Positions 1-9,178 of a stretch of DNA of 64,000 nucleotides are shown here, piece by piece. The stretch covers positions 62,001 through 126,000 of the forward strand of contig JAJEGU010000003.1 of NCBI GenBank assembly GCA_022819645.1, given 5' to 3'. The first letter of the stretch is position 1. Each line of letters starts with the position of its first letter. Under the pieces are notes generated by a model that searched no databases, was not told the DNA's origin, and worked only from the letters and a program-made list of their open reading frames with translations. This DNA is from Pseudomonadales bacterium (lineage in GTDB: Bacteria; Pseudomonadota; Gammaproteobacteria; Pseudomonadales; Pseudohongiellaceae). A program made the translations under genes and the position numbers.

Positions 1-1649
1 CATTCAAGGCCTTGCGGCCCGGCGACCTGCAGCGGCCCGCGCTAAATGCGGAGCAGAGCGCCGCGGTGGCAAGGTTTCAGGCCGCCGGAGACGGATTCCG
101 CTGCGCCCTGCTCAATGGCATTACCGGCTCCGGCAAGACCGAAATCTATATGCGGCTGATGGAGGACGAGCTTGCCAATGGCCGCCAGTGCCTGGTGCTC
201 GTGCCGGAAATTGGCCTCACACCCCAGACTGTGGAACGCTTCCGGCAGCGCTTTCCAGTGCCCCTTGCGGTATTTCATTCCGGGCTGAACGATGGCGAAC
301 GCCTCGCGGCCTGGCGTCAGGCGGCGGAAGGCAGCGCCGCCATTTTGATCGGCACCCGCTCGGCGATATTCGCGCCCCTGGCCCGCCCGGGCCTGATCGT
401 GGTGGATGAGGAGCACGATGCCTCCTTCAAGCAGCAGGAGGGCTTTCGTTATTCCGCCCGGGACCTTGCCGTCATGCGGGCCAGCATGGAAGGCGTCGGC
501 ATCGTGCTCGGCTCCGCCACGCCCAGCCTGGAAAGCTTCCACAATGCCGTTTCCGGTCGTTTCCTCGGGCTTGAACTGAAACGGCGCGCAGGCGGTTCCA
601 CGCCCGCGCGGCTGTTGCCGCTGGACATCGCCAACCAGCATTTGCCCGGAGGCTTGTCGGAAATGGCCCTGATGAAAATCGCCCGGCATCTCGAAGCGGG
701 AAACCAGGTGCTGGTATTCATCAATCGCCGGGGTTTTGCGCCGATTCTGCACTGCCTGCTATGCGGCTGGATGGCGCAATGCGAAGATTGCAGCGCCTGC
801 CTCACGGTGCATGCCAAACCACCCTGCCAGCGTTGCCACCACTGCGATTCCCGGCGAAAGATTCCCACGCGCTGCCCGGTCTGCCAGCAGGACGATCTTG
901 CCACCATGGGCCTGGGCACCCAGCAAATCGAGGGTTTTTTGCGGAAAGAGTTCCCCGCGACGCCGGTATTGCGCATCGACCGGGACTCCACCCGGGGCAA
1001 GCACAGTTTCAGCAAGCTGCTTGATGATGTGGCCAGAGGCGAGCCTGCCCTGCTGATCGGCACCCAGATGCTCGCCAAGGGACATCATTTTCCCGGCATA
1101 ACCCTTGCCGTCATCGTGGATGCCGATGGCGGGCTGTTTTCGCCGGATTTTCGCGGCCAGGAGCAGATGGCGCAACTGATTACCCAGGTTGCCGGCCGTG
1201 CGGGCCGCGACAGCGAGCGCCCCGGGGAAGTGCTCGTGCAGACCCGCCACGCCGAACACGAAACCCTGCGGCGCATCATTGATTCGAGCTACTCCGAATT
1301 TGCTTCCCATTTGCTTGTCGAGCGGCGGGCCGCAGGCATGCCGCCCTTCGCGCATCTTTGCCTGCTGCGCGCCGAATCGAAAGACCGTGAAGCGGCGCTG
1401 GCTTTCCTGCGCCGGGCGAGGCGCGGCATCGAAAGCCATTGCCGCGAAAAGCAAGTCCACCTGACCGGCCCCCTGCCGGCGCCCATGGAGAAGCGTCAGT
1501 CGCGGTTTCGCATGCATCTGTTGCTGCGCAGCCAAAGCCGTCCGGGGCTGCATGGAGTGCTTGCCCGGCTTGCGCGACAACTCGATGAAGCGCCCGCGCC
1601 CCGGGAACTGCGCTGGCACATCGACGTGGACCCCATCGACCTGCTTTGA
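1..1649 (+). CDS. priA: Primosomal protein N' (PriA helicase), 5'-truncated by window edge
   Basis: This is the C-terminal three quarters of the PriA replication-restart helicase, a 3'-5' DNA helicase that reloads DnaB at stalled forks. The frame is open from base 3, so the true start lies upstream; PriA is usually about 730 residues and about 548 are present. Visible motifs are a Walker A (GITGSGKTE, near base 120), the DEEH box near base 410, the paired-cysteine zinc motifs (CLLCGWMAQCEDC, CQRCHHC, CPVC) at 755-890, and a helicase motif with QVAGRAGR near 1190. The order priA, SPOR gene, hslVU is common in gammaproteobacteria. Confidence 0.97.
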   Translation, partial: FKALRPGDLQRPALNAEQSAAVARFQAAGDGFRCALLNGITGSGKTEIYMRLMEDELANGRQCLVLVPEIGLTPQTVERFRQRFPVPLAVFHSGLNDGERLAAWRQAAEGSAAILIGTRSAIFAPLARPGLIVVDEEHDASFKQQEGFRYSARDLAVMRASMEGVGIVLGSATPSLESFHNAVSGRFLGLELKRRAGGSTPARLLPLDIANQHLPGGLSEMALMKIARHLEAGNQVLVFINRRGFAPILHCLLCGWMAQCEDCSACLTVHAKPPCQRCHHCDSRRKIPTRCPVCQQDDLATMGLGTQQIEGFLRKEFPATPVLRIDRDSTRGKHSFSKLLDDVARGEPALLIGTQMLAKGHHFPGITLAVIVDADGGLFSPDFRGQEQMAQLITQVAGRAGRDSERPGEVLVQTRHAEHETLRRIIDSSYSEFASHLLVERRAAGMPPFAHLCLLRAESKDREAALAFLRRARRGIESHCREKQVHLTGPLPAPMEKRQSRFRMHLLLRSQSRPGLHGVLARLARQLDEAPAPRELRWHIDVDPIDLL

Positions 1650-1673
1650 CGCCAGTGGCGCCTGAACCTTAGC

Positions 1674-1700
1674 TTTTACGCAGTTTGCCGACACTATAGA
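1674..1700 (+). promoter_or_regulatory. Candidate sigma-70 promoter of the SPOR gene
   Basis: The gap after priA contains a good -10 hexamer TATAGA (1695-1700). A weak -35-like TTTTAC (1674-1679) lies 15 bases upstream. It would start transcription about 45 bases before the SPOR-domain gene. The call rests on sequence appearance only. Confidence 0.35.
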
Positions 1701-1755
1701 ATGCGGGCCGGGTGAAATTCCCGGAAAATCCCCGAACCCTTGCTGAAGGCAGAAG

Positions 1756-2610
1756 ATGGCGCGCAAACAAGACTCCTCATTTTCCTCCGGCCTGTTGTGG
1801 CTGACGCTGGCTGGCGGCGCCACGCTGCTGGCCTACTTCCTGCTCACGCCTTCCGGAAGCTCGCCTGCGGCGCCAGCCGAAACCGTTTCCGAATCCGGCG
1901 AGGCGGGCGGCTCCCTGCAATTCGAATTTTATGACCGGCTGCAACAGGACGCCGTGGAAACCAATGTGCAAGCCAATGAACCGGCGCAGCCCGGCGCTGC
2001 GGAAATCAGCCAGCTCATTGAACAACTGACGCCTGAAGAACCATCGCCTGCCCAGAACCAGTTGGAGATTGCGGCAGGAGCGCTGGAAGAGTTAGCCCAG
2101 ACCATTGCCGTGGGCCTTGATACCCGGCCGCCCGAACCGGTTGCCGAACCGGAACCCCTGCCACCGGTGCCGGTGGCGCCGACTCAGCCGTCAGAAACCA
2201 TTCTCGCCGTGCCGGAATCATCCAGGACACCAGGCGAATCGGTCGCGACCTCCGCGCCGAATCGCCCAGCGGAACCCGAACCAGAGCCTGCGCCCTTCAG
2301 GGAATCAATGCCCGCTTCCACAAGTCAGGCCGCCGCCGGCCCGGGAACGCAATTGCCAGCGGCAACAGGCGCCATTTCGGACGGCACGGTATTGCAAAGC
2401 GGCGCTTTCCAGCAGGAAGAACTCGCCCGCAGGGAGCTTGAGCGGCAACGCAGCCTTGGACTTGATGTGGAAATCGAGCAGCGCCCGGGGCAGGGCGGCG
2501 CCTTGTTCCTGATCCGGTCCAACCCTTTCCGCAACGACCAAGAGCTGGAAGAAGCCGAACTCGTTTTCCGCCTGCACAATATCGAGACAATGCGGCGCAC
2601 GCTGCCTTGA
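1756..2610 (+). CDS. FtsN-like SPOR-domain membrane protein
   Basis: 284-residue bitopic inner-membrane protein with a short cytoplasmic start (MARKQDSSF), one hydrophobic helix at about residues 11-30, and a long Pro/Glu/Ala-rich periplasmic linker. The C-terminal SPOR-like domain (about 208-284) contains LQSGAFQ and a second half with FLIRSNPF. SPOR domains bind denuded septal peptidoglycan, so a cell-division role like that of FtsN is likely. The position between priA and hslV matches ftsN in many gammaproteobacteria. Direct FtsN orthology is inferred, because the linker is not conserved enough to judge by eye. Confidence 0.8.
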   Translation: MARKQDSSFSSGLLWLTLAGGATLLAYFLLTPSGSSPAAPAETVSESGEAGGSLQFEFYDRLQQDAVETNVQANEPAQPGAAEISQLIEQLTPEEPSPAQNQLEIAAGALEELAQTIAVGLDTRPPEPVAEPEPLPPVPVAPTQPSETILAVPESSRTPGESVATSAPNRPAEPEPEPAPFRESMPASTSQAAAGPGTQLPAATGAISDGTVLQSGAFQQEELARRELERQRSLGLDVEIEQRPGQGGALFLIRSNPFRNDQELEEAELVFRLHNIETMRRTLP

Positions 2611-2700
2611 GCCGCCTGCCGACCAGTCGCGATACGGCAATTGCGGTATTGATTTTTCCCTTGCCACCCCAACCTTGGGAAGACGGGCCAGGAGATTGTT

Positions 2701-3243
2701 TTGGACCAATACAAAGGCACAACCGTCGTATCCGTGCGCCGGGACGACTGCGTGGCCATCGGCAGCGATGGCCAGGTAAGTCTTGCCGACACCGTACTCA
2801 AGGGCAATGCCCGCAAGGTGCGCAAGCTGTACAAGAATTCGGTGCTCGCGGGTTTTGCCGGCGGCACCGCCGACGCCTTCACCCTGTTCGAGCGATTCGA
2901 AGCACAACTGGAGCAGCATCAGGGCAAATTGCTGCGGGCTTCAGTGGAACTCGCCAAGATGTGGCGCACCGAACGCTCCCTGCGGCGTCTCGAAGCCCTG
3001 CTGCTTGTGGCTGACCGCGAATCCTCCCTGCTCATCACCGGCAATGGCGATGTCATTGAGCCGGAAGACTCGATGCTCGCCATCGGTTCCGGCGGCAATT
3101 ACGCCCTTGCGGCGGCCCGGGCGCTATACGGCCACACCGGGCTTGGCGCCAGGGAAATCGTAGAGCAAAGCCTTGGCATCGCCGCCGATATTTGCGTTTA
3201 CACCAACCACAGCCTGTCCATTGAAGAACTTTCCATTGACTGA
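2701..3243 (+). CDS. hslV: ATP-dependent protease subunit HslV (ClpQ)
   Basis: Peptidase subunit of the HslUV protease. A TTG start is chosen because GGAG lies 6 bases upstream. The protein then begins [14 protein letters not shown], so the catalytic N-terminal threonine would be exposed by removing a six-residue propeptide; E. coli HslV starts directly at MTT. Family-typical blocks [19 protein letters not shown] and AIGSGG are present, as is the YTNH motif near the C-terminus. It is followed at 54 bases by hslU, its hexameric ATPase partner. Confidence 0.96.
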   Translation: MDQYKGTTVVSVRRDDCVAIGSDGQVSLADTVLKGNARKVRKLYKNSVLAGFAGGTADAFTLFERFEAQLEQHQGKLLRASVELAKMWRTERSLRRLEALLLVADRESSLLITGNGDVIEPEDSMLAIGSGGNYALAAARALYGHTGLGAREIVEQSLGIAADICVYTNHSLSIEELSID

Positions 3244-3297
3244 CCGAGCCTGGCGAACAAGCGAATTGCGTCAGGGTCCGCCGGGAACGGTATCTGT

Positions 3298-4626
3298 ATG
3301 TCCATGATGACGCCCAGAGAAATCACCTCGGAACTCGACAAGCATATCGTCGGCCAGAACGACGCCAAGCGCGCGGTGGCCATTGCCCTGCGCAACCGCT
3401 GGCGCCGCCTGCGGCTCGACGAAGACATGCGCGACGAAATCACCCCCAAGAATATCCTGATGATCGGCCCCACCGGCGTCGGCAAGACCGAAATAGCCCG
3501 CCGCCTCGCCCGGCTTGCCAAGGCGCCGTTCATCAAGGTGGAAGCCACCAAGTTCACCGAAGTCGGCTATGTGGGCCGCGATGTGGAATCGATCATCCGC
3601 GATCTGGCGGACGAGGCGGTGAAGATGCTGCGCGAGGCGGAAATCCAGAAAGTCGAGAATCTGGCCATGGACCGGGCCGAGGAGCGTATCCTCGATGTCT
3701 TGCTGCCCCGGGCCAGGGAGCAGGAAGGCGAGCAGCGCGATTCGGGAGCGCGCCAGCTTTATCGCAAGAAACTGCGCGAAGGTGAACTCGATGACCGCGA
3801 AATCGAACTGCAGCTTGCCGAAACCCAGGCGGGAGTCGAAATCATGGCGCCGCCGGGTCTTGAGGAAATGACCAGCCAGTTGAAGACCATGTTCTCCAAC
3901 ATGAACAGCGGTCGCAAGAAGCTGCGGCGCATGCCCGTCAGCGCGGCGCTGAAAGCCGTCTCCGAAGAAGAACAGGCAAAGCTGATCGACGAGGAGGAAA
4001 TCCGTGCCCGGGCGGTGGAAGTCACCGAGCAGACCGGCATCGTCTTCCTTGATGAAATCGACAAGGTGACGACCCAGCACGAGTTGTCCGGCGCCAGCGT
4101 TTCCCGGGAAGGCGTGCAGCGCGACCTGCTTCCCCTGATCGAGGGCTCCACCGTCAAGACCAAGTACGGCATGATGCGCACCGATCACATCCTGTTCATC
4201 GCCTCGGGAGCATTCCACTTCTCCAAGCCTTCCGACCTGATTCCCGAACTCCAGGGCAGGCTGCCCATCCGGGTGGAGTTGCGGGCGCTGTCGGTGGAGG
4301 ACTTCGAGCGCATTCTGGAAGAGCCCGACGCCTCGCTGACCGAACAGTACCAGGCCCTGCTCGCCAGCGACGGCCTGCGTCTCGAATTCGCCGGGGACGG
4401 CATCCGCAAGATCGCCGAAATCGCCTGGCGGGTGAACGAGCGCACCGAAAACATCGGCGCCCGGCGGCTGCACACGGTTATGGAGCGCCTGCTGGAGGAA
4501 GTGTCCTTCGGCGCGCCGGACATGGCCATCGCCAGCAACGGCAAGCTCGTCATCGACGCAGAATACGTGGAGAATCAGCTCGCCGACCTGGCCCAGGACG
4601 AAGACCTGGCGCGTTACATCCTGTAA
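3298..4626 (+). CDS. hslU: ATP-dependent protease ATPase subunit HslU (ClpY)
   Basis: 442-residue AAA+ unfoldase that feeds substrates to HslV; E. coli HslU has 443 residues. The sequence shows the N-terminal [13 protein letters not shown] segment, Walker [10 protein letters not shown] at about residue 60, an insertion (I) domain in the middle, Walker [10 protein letters not shown] near residue 250, and the C-terminal RYIL tail that docks into HslV. It most likely forms one transcription unit with hslV. Confidence 0.97.
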   Translation: MSMMTPREITSELDKHIVGQNDAKRAVAIALRNRWRRLRLDEDMRDEITPKNILMIGPTGVGKTEIARRLARLAKAPFIKVEATKFTEVGYVGRDVESIIRDLADEAVKMLREAEIQKVENLAMDRAEERILDVLLPRAREQEGEQRDSGARQLYRKKLREGELDDREIELQLAETQAGVEIMAPPGLEEMTSQLKTMFSNMNSGRKKLRRMPVSAALKAVSEEEQAKLIDEEEIRARAVEVTEQTGIVFLDEIDKVTTQHELSGASVSREGVQRDLLPLIEGSTVKTKYGMMRTDHILFIASGAFHFSKPSDLIPELQGRLPIRVELRALSVEDFERILEEPDASLTEQYQALLASDGLRLEFAGDGIRKIAEIAWRVNERTENIGARRLHTVMERLLEEVSFGAPDMAIASNGKLVIDAEYVENQLADLAQDEDLARYIL

Positions 4627-4694
4627 GCGATGCACCCGGGCGGGCCCATGCCAGAGTCAACCCACATCCGCGGCAACCTTCCCGGTGCGGATCG

Positions 4695-5093
4695 ATGAGC
4701 CGGATTCCCGCGGGAATCAGACTGCACCAGGCCTCCGGGGTGCTGGCGCTCGAATACCCCGACGGCGACGAATGCCGCCTCGAAGCGGAATTCCTGCGGG
4801 TCCATTCTCCCTCGGCGGAAGTCAGGGGCCATGGCCCCGGCCAGGAAGTGCTGCAGACGGGTAAGCGCAAGGTGCGTCTCACCGGCGTGGAAGCCGTGGG
4901 CAATTACGCCGTCAAGCTGAGTTTCGACGACGGCCACGACACGGGCATTTATAGCTGGGACTACCTCCATGAGTTATGCTCGCGCAAGGAGGAACTCTGG
5001 CGCGACTATCTCGACCGCCTGCGGGCGGCCCGGGCAAGCCGCGACCCGGCGGAGCCCGGCGTGCAGATACTGCGATTCAGGCAACCCGAATGA
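4695..5093 (+). CDS. DUF971 family protein
   Basis: 132-residue protein matching the DUF971 (gamma-butyrobetaine hydroxylase N-terminal-like) family. The conserved elements are an initial strand-rich region, VGNYAVKLSFDDGHDTGIYSWDYL, and an LEYPDG motif. Free-standing members are common next to hslU and ubiE and have no settled function; a metal- or Fe-S-related role has been proposed for the fold. The stop overlaps the ubiE start (ATGA), implying translational coupling. Confidence 0.85.
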   Translation: MSRIPAGIRLHQASGVLALEYPDGDECRLEAEFLRVHSPSAEVRGHGPGQEVLQTGKRKVRLTGVEAVGNYAVKLSFDDGHDTGIYSWDYLHELCSRKEELWRDYLDRLRAARASRDPAEPGVQILRFRQPE

Positions 5094-5854
5094 GCGAGGC
5101 AGGCAAGACCGCCAACTTCGGCTACCGCAAGGTGCCGTACGCCGAGCGGCAATCCCGGGTGAACCAGGTATTCCACTCGGTGGCCCGGCGCTACGACCTG
5201 ATGAACGATCTCATGTCCCTGGGCAGCCATCGCCTGATCAAGCGCTTTACCCTGGAATCCAGCGCCGTGCGCCCTGGCCATGCAGTACTCGACCTTGCCG
5301 GAGGCACCGGCGACATGGCCATGCGCTTCTCGCCGCTGGTGGGCCCGGAAGGCAGGGTGGTGCTGGCGGACATCAACGCCGACATGCTGGGAATCGCCAG
5401 GGACCGCGTCATCGACCGCGGCCTGGCGAACAATATTGAACTCGTGCAGCTCAACGGCGAGGAACTCCCCTTCGCCGAAGCGAGTTTCGACTGCGTCAAT
5501 ATCGCCTTTGGCCTGCGCAATATCACCGACCAGCCCAAGGCGCTAGCCGCCATGGCGCGGGTGCTCAAGCCCGGCGGCAGACTGCTGGTGCTGGAGTTTT
5601 CCCGGGTCAGGAATCCCTGGCTGAGCCGGGCTTATGACGCCTGGTCGGCGCTTTGGCCGCCGGTGGGCAAACTCGTTACCGGTGACGCCGACAGCTACCG
5701 TTATCTGGTGGAATCGATCCGGGTGCATCCCGACCAGGAAACCCTGCTCGCCATGCTGGAAAGCGCGGGATTCGAGCAATGCCGCTGTGATGACATCATG
5801 AATGGCGTCTGCGCCCTGCATGTGGGACTGAAACCCGCACTTGCCGCGGGCTGA
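5090..5854 (+). CDS. ubiE: Ubiquinone/menaquinone C-methyltransferase UbiE
   Basis: SAM-dependent C-methyltransferase of ubiquinone (and menaquinone) synthesis, 254 residues. The ATG at 5090 is preferred over longer readings because MSEAGKTANFGYRKVPYAE matches the UbiE N-terminus and forms an ATGA overlap with the preceding gene. The SAM-binding motif LDLAGGTGDMA is near residue 65, followed by VNIAFGLRNITD and KPGGRLLVLEFS, both UbiE signatures. First gene of ubiE-ubiJ-ubiB. Confidence 0.97.
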   Translation: MSEAGKTANFGYRKVPYAERQSRVNQVFHSVARRYDLMNDLMSLGSHRLIKRFTLESSAVRPGHAVLDLAGGTGDMAMRFSPLVGPEGRVVLADINADMLGIARDRVIDRGLANNIELVQLNGEELPFAEASFDCVNIAFGLRNITDQPKALAAMARVLKPGGRLLVLEFSRVRNPWLSRAYDAWSALWPPVGKLVTGDADSYRYLVESIRVHPDQETLLAMLESAGFEQCRCDDIMNGVCALHVGLKPALAAG

Positions 5855-5861
5855 ATTCCCC

Positions 5862-6497
5862 ATGACACTCGCCCTGGCCGGTACCGCGCTGCTGCTTCCC
5901 GTGGAAAAGGCGCTCAATGGCCTGCTCGACCAGGATCCCCACGCCCGTGGCGCCCTGGCCCGCTTCCGCGGCAAGCAGTTGGCGGTGCAAACTCCCCGGG
6001 CGGGATTCCACCTGCGCTTTGAAGAGCAGTATGTCCGACTCAGCCCATGGCGCCCGGAGGCCCTCCCGCAACCTGTGGACGTCACCATCAAGGGTCCGGC
6101 AAGCGAGTTGCTAGCCTTGCTGACCGACCCGAAGCGGCCCATGGCCGGTCGCGGTATCCGCATGGAAGGGGACGCCGAATTGCTGCTTGAGTTGCAAGGC
6201 GCCCTGCGCTCGCTCGACATCCAGTGGCAGGACCTGCTGCAACCGATTCTCGGCGATGTGATCAGCAACAGTCTGGGCGACGCCGTGGCCGGCGCCCGCG
6301 ACTGGACCCGCCAGGCCGGCGGCAATATCAGGCGCAATCTGGCGAATTACCTGCAATACGAAGCCGGCGTGATGCCCAGCCCCGAAGAACTCGCTGCCTT
6401 TGCCGACCGGGTGGATGCGTTGCGCCTGCGAATCGACCGCCTGCAGGCGCGTATCGAAAACCTGCCCGAAAGCGATCTTCTTCAAAAATCAGGCTGA
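5862..6497 (+). CDS. ubiJ: Ubiquinone biosynthesis accessory factor UbiJ
   Basis: 211-residue protein with an N-terminal SCP2-like lipid-binding domain and a charged helical C-terminus (AFADRVDALRLRIDRLQARIENL) suggesting a coiled coil. UbiJ binds ubiquinone intermediates in the soluble Ubi complex with UbiK. The ATG at 5862, seven bases after ubiE, gives the expected N-terminus (MTLALAGTALLLPVEKALN). The place between ubiE and ubiB is the classic gammaproteobacterial arrangement. Confidence 0.9.
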   Translation: MTLALAGTALLLPVEKALNGLLDQDPHARGALARFRGKQLAVQTPRAGFHLRFEEQYVRLSPWRPEALPQPVDVTIKGPASELLALLTDPKRPMAGRGIRMEGDAELLLELQGALRSLDIQWQDLLQPILGDVISNSLGDAVAGARDWTRQAGGNIRRNLANYLQYEAGVMPSPEELAAFADRVDALRLRIDRLQARIENLPESDLLQKSG

Positions 6498-6527
6498 CCC
6501 CGCGGCGGGTTCAGATCCCCGCCCGCC

Positions 6528-7040
6528 TCACTCGGCCGGGGATTGTGCTGTCCAGAAGAAGACTTCCCAGTCGCGCAGAAGCTCTGCCCCCTCATACACC
6601 GGTTCATCCACCGACCTGCCCGACTTGGCGCCCCATTGCTCAAGCATGGGCAGTCGCGCCTCGCCCAGAATTTCAGTGGCGGTCATGGCAAAGGTCTCAT
6701 CGCCGATTCGCAACCAGCCGTCCCCGCCCCGGTCCCGAACGCGCTGGGCCCAGTAGCCCCCGTCGGGTCGCGTGGCGGTAATCACGCCATCGGGAGTGCC
6801 GACAAAGGAGAGGTAGACCACCAGCGGCGGGAAGCCGGCCTGCTTCATCATCAATGGGCCGGGAATGTCGTTATGGGCGGTGAAGTCGGCCGGGGGCGGA
6901 GTAAGCTCCCCGCCGATGATGATACCCGGCGTTCGGCCAAGCCCCTGATTGGAAAGATATGGCGCGGTGAAAATCCAGCCCAGTAGTCCCGCAGTGATCA
7001 CGATCAGGGCCGAGAGTCCGGCGATGCTGCGCTTGCTCAT
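6528..7040 (-). CDS. Membrane-anchored hypothetical protein inside the ubi cluster
   Basis: 170-residue protein on the opposite strand between ubiJ and ubiB. It has an N-terminal hydrophobic helix (about residues 7-27: LSALIVITAGLLGWIFTA), then a compact, presumably periplasmic domain with GPLMMKQAGFPPLVVYLSFVG and a WAQRVRDRGGDGWLRIGDE segment. I do not recognise the family; a nitroreductase/flavin-split-barrel-like fold is a guess. It interrupts the usual ubiJ-ubiB adjacency, so ubiB needs its own promoter. Confidence 0.7.
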   Translation of the reverse strand: MSKRSIAGLSALIVITAGLLGWIFTAPYLSNQGLGRTPGIIIGGELTPPPADFTAHNDIPGPLMMKQAGFPPLVVYLSFVGTPDGVITATRPDGGYWAQRVRDRGGDGWLRIGDETFAMTATEILGEARLPMLEQWGAKSGRSVDEPVYEGAELLRDWEVFFWTAQSPAE

Positions 7041-7052
7041 GGCAGAATCTCA

Positions 7053-7083
7053 TTGTTCAAATGGAAAGGCTGGCCAGTATAGC
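7053..7083 (+). promoter_or_regulatory. Possible promoter of ubiB
   Basis: TTGTTC (7053-7058) and TATAGC (7078-7083) are separated by 19 bases, just after the divergent gene. If used, transcription would begin near 7090. That is downstream of the ATG at 7061 and favours the GTG at 7139 as the ubiB start. Weak evidence. Confidence 0.3.
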
Positions 7084-7138
7084 TGATTTGTGTGCTATCT
7101 TTGCTGCCCCGCTCAAGACGGCCATTTGGGCGTTCATT

Positions 7139-8779
7139 GTGACTTACCTGCCGCGCCTGATCAGGGTGCTCAACGTCATTGCGCGCTATCGGCTCGATGA
7201 GTTTCTGCAGGGCCGGCGACGCCTGCTTCTGTTGCGGGGTCTGCTGCGGATGTACCGTCTTCCGCTCGCCTTCGCCAAAACGCCGCCCGGTAATCGCAAT
7301 GCGCGGCTGCGGCTCGCCATGGAAGAACTTGGTCCGGTTCATGTCAAGTTCGGCCAGTTGCTCTCCACCCGCCGGGATTTTCTCGCCCCGGAACTCGCCG
7401 ACGAACTGCGTCTGCTGCAGGATCGCGTACCGCCTTTCGAGCAGCCGCCCATCGGCGAACTGGCCGGCGAACTGCTCGGCATGCCCGTGGAGGAGGCATT
7501 TGCCGAGCTTGACCCCCGGCCTCTCGCCTCGGCCTCGGTGGCCCAGGTGCATGCCGCCGTGCTGCATGGCGGCGAGGCTGTCGTGGTCAAGGTGATCCGG
7601 CCCGGAATCGAGGCGACCATCGACGCCGACATCGAACTGCTCAAGGGCATGGCGGAATGGATCGACCGCGGCTTCTCCATCGGTCGCCGCCTGCGCCTCG
7701 TGGAAGTCGTGCGCGACTACGAAAAAACCATCAGGGATGAACTCAATCTGCTGCTGGAAGCCGCAAGCACCATGCGCCTGCGGGCCAATTTCGAAGACTC
7801 GCCCATGCTGTACGTGCCGAAGATTCACGCCGAATACAGCCGCCCCAGGCTGCTCGTGATGGAGCGTGTGCAAGGCATCCCGGTCACCGATGTGGCGGCG
7901 CTGCGGGAAGCGAAGATCAATCTGCGCAAACTGGCGGAAAACGGCGTTTCGGTGTTCTTCACCCAGGTGCTCGAACACAATTTCTTTCACGCCGACATGC
8001 ACCCGGGCAATATCCTGGTGAGCCCGGAAGACCCGGAAAATCCGCGCTATATCGCGCTCGACTGCGCCATCATCGGCTCGCTCGGCCGGGCGGACCAGGA
8101 CTATGTCGCCCGCAATCTGCTGGCGATCTTCCAGCGCGACTATCGCCGGGTCGCCGAATTGCATATCGCCTCGGGGTGGGTGTCCCGCAAGACCCGGGTC
8201 CACGATTTCGAGTCCGCCATCCGCAGCCTCTGCGAGCCGGTTTTCGAGCGCCCCCTGGGCGAAATCTCCTTTGCCGGCCTGCTGCTGCAATTGTTCATCA
8301 CCGCCCGGCAATTCGACATGGAAGTGCAGCCATCCCTGGTGCTGCTGCAGAAAACCCTGCTGCACATCGAAGGGCTGGGGCGGCAGCTTTATCCCGAGCT
8401 GAACCTGTGGAAAACCGCCCTGCCGTATCTCGAAGCCTGGGAGAAAAAGCGCCTCAGCCCCCTCGCCTGGCTGGAACAGGTGCGGGGAAAGCTGCCCGAC
8501 TGGGTCAGCGAGGCGCCATTGCTGCCCCAGCTTGCCTTCGATTCCGCCACCCGGGTGAACCAGCTTGTGGAAATCGGCGAAAGCCTGATTCGCCGCCAGG
8601 AAATCGCCACCCGCCAGCGAATGCGCAATCGGCGCCTGGCGCGGCGGGGTGGTATGCTCTGCCTGCTGCTGGCGGCCCTGGCCCTGCTATCCCCGGTGGC
8701 CGCAACGCTGCGGGAACTGCCCGGCCCAAGCCTCGTGCTGGCCCTTGTGGGCCTTGCCCTGTTACTTTTCACCCGATGA
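7139..8779 (+). CDS. ubiB: Ubiquinone biosynthesis regulatory kinase-like ATPase UbiB
   Basis: UbiB/ADCK-family atypical kinase needed for ubiquinone production, anchored in the membrane by two C-terminal hydrophobic helices (last 50 residues). The sequence shows KxGQ (HVKFGQLLSTR), the A-rich loop ASVAQVH, the VVVKVIRPG lysine motif, HADMHPGN and a DCAIIGSL metal-binding motif. The GTG at 7139 is preferred because MTYLPRLIRVLNVIARYRLDE aligns with other UbiB N-termini; an in-frame ATG at 7061 would add 26 hydrophobic residues. The stop abuts the first possible ATG of hisI. Confidence 0.95.
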   Translation: MTYLPRLIRVLNVIARYRLDEFLQGRRRLLLLRGLLRMYRLPLAFAKTPPGNRNARLRLAMEELGPVHVKFGQLLSTRRDFLAPELADELRLLQDRVPPFEQPPIGELAGELLGMPVEEAFAELDPRPLASASVAQVHAAVLHGGEAVVVKVIRPGIEATIDADIELLKGMAEWIDRGFSIGRRLRLVEVVRDYEKTIRDELNLLLEAASTMRLRANFEDSPMLYVPKIHAEYSRPRLLVMERVQGIPVTDVAALREAKINLRKLAENGVSVFFTQVLEHNFFHADMHPGNILVSPEDPENPRYIALDCAIIGSLGRADQDYVARNLLAIFQRDYRRVAELHIASGWVSRKTRVHDFESAIRSLCEPVFERPLGEISFAGLLLQLFITARQFDMEVQPSLVLLQKTLLHIEGLGRQLYPELNLWKTALPYLEAWEKKRLSPLAWLEQVRGKLPDWVSEAPLLPQLAFDSATRVNQLVEIGESLIRRQEIATRQRMRNRRLARRGGMLCLLLAALALLSPVAATLRELPGPSLVLALVGLALLLFTR

Positions 8780-8794
8780 ATGGAGGCTGTTACC

Positions 8795-9178
8795 TTGTCC
8801 TGGCTGGATGAAGTGAAATGGAACGAAAAGGGCCTGGCTCCCGTGGTAACCATGGAAGCCAACACCGGCGAATTGCTCATGCAGGCCTGGGCGAACCGCG
8901 AAGCCCTGGCGGCCACGGTGGCCGAGAAGCGGGCGGTGTACTGGTCGCGCTCCCGTTCGCGTATCTGGCGCAAGGGAGAAGAGTCGGGTCACATCCAGAA
9001 ACTGGCAGGCATTCTGCTCGACTGCGACGGCGACACCATCTGTTACCAGGTGGAACAGACCGGCGGCGGCGCCTGTCACACCGGGCGCCGGACCTGCTTT
9101 TTCCGCAGGCTGGAAAACGACGCCTGGCGGCTGCTCGAACCGGACGACGATGAAAACCGGACACGGCGACTCCCATGA
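8795..9178 (+). CDS. hisI: Phosphoribosyl-AMP cyclohydrolase HisI
   Basis: Third step of histidine synthesis, opening the adenine ring of PR-AMP with Zn and Mg. The signature LDCDGDTICYQVEQ and GACHTGRRTCFFR (metal-binding Asp/Cys residues) is present. An ATG lies at 8780, but a GGAGG (8782-8786) inside it sits 8 bases before a TTG at 8795. That TTG yields the family-typical start MSWLDEVKWNEKGL, so I chose it. Length is about 127 residues, normal for a free-standing HisI. The stop overlaps the hisE start. Confidence 0.94.
   Translation: MSWLDEVKWNEKGLAPVVTMEANTGELLMQAWANREALAATVAEKRAVYWSRSRSRIWRKGEESGHIQKLAGILLDCDGDTICYQVEQTGGGACHTGRRTCFFRRLENDAWRLLEPDDDENRTRRLP

Noticed and set aside
3271..4635. 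454-codon open frame opposite hslU
   Set aside because: Antisense shadow of a highly conserved gene; the product has no family-like motifs and a His-rich composition typical of reverse-strand artefacts.
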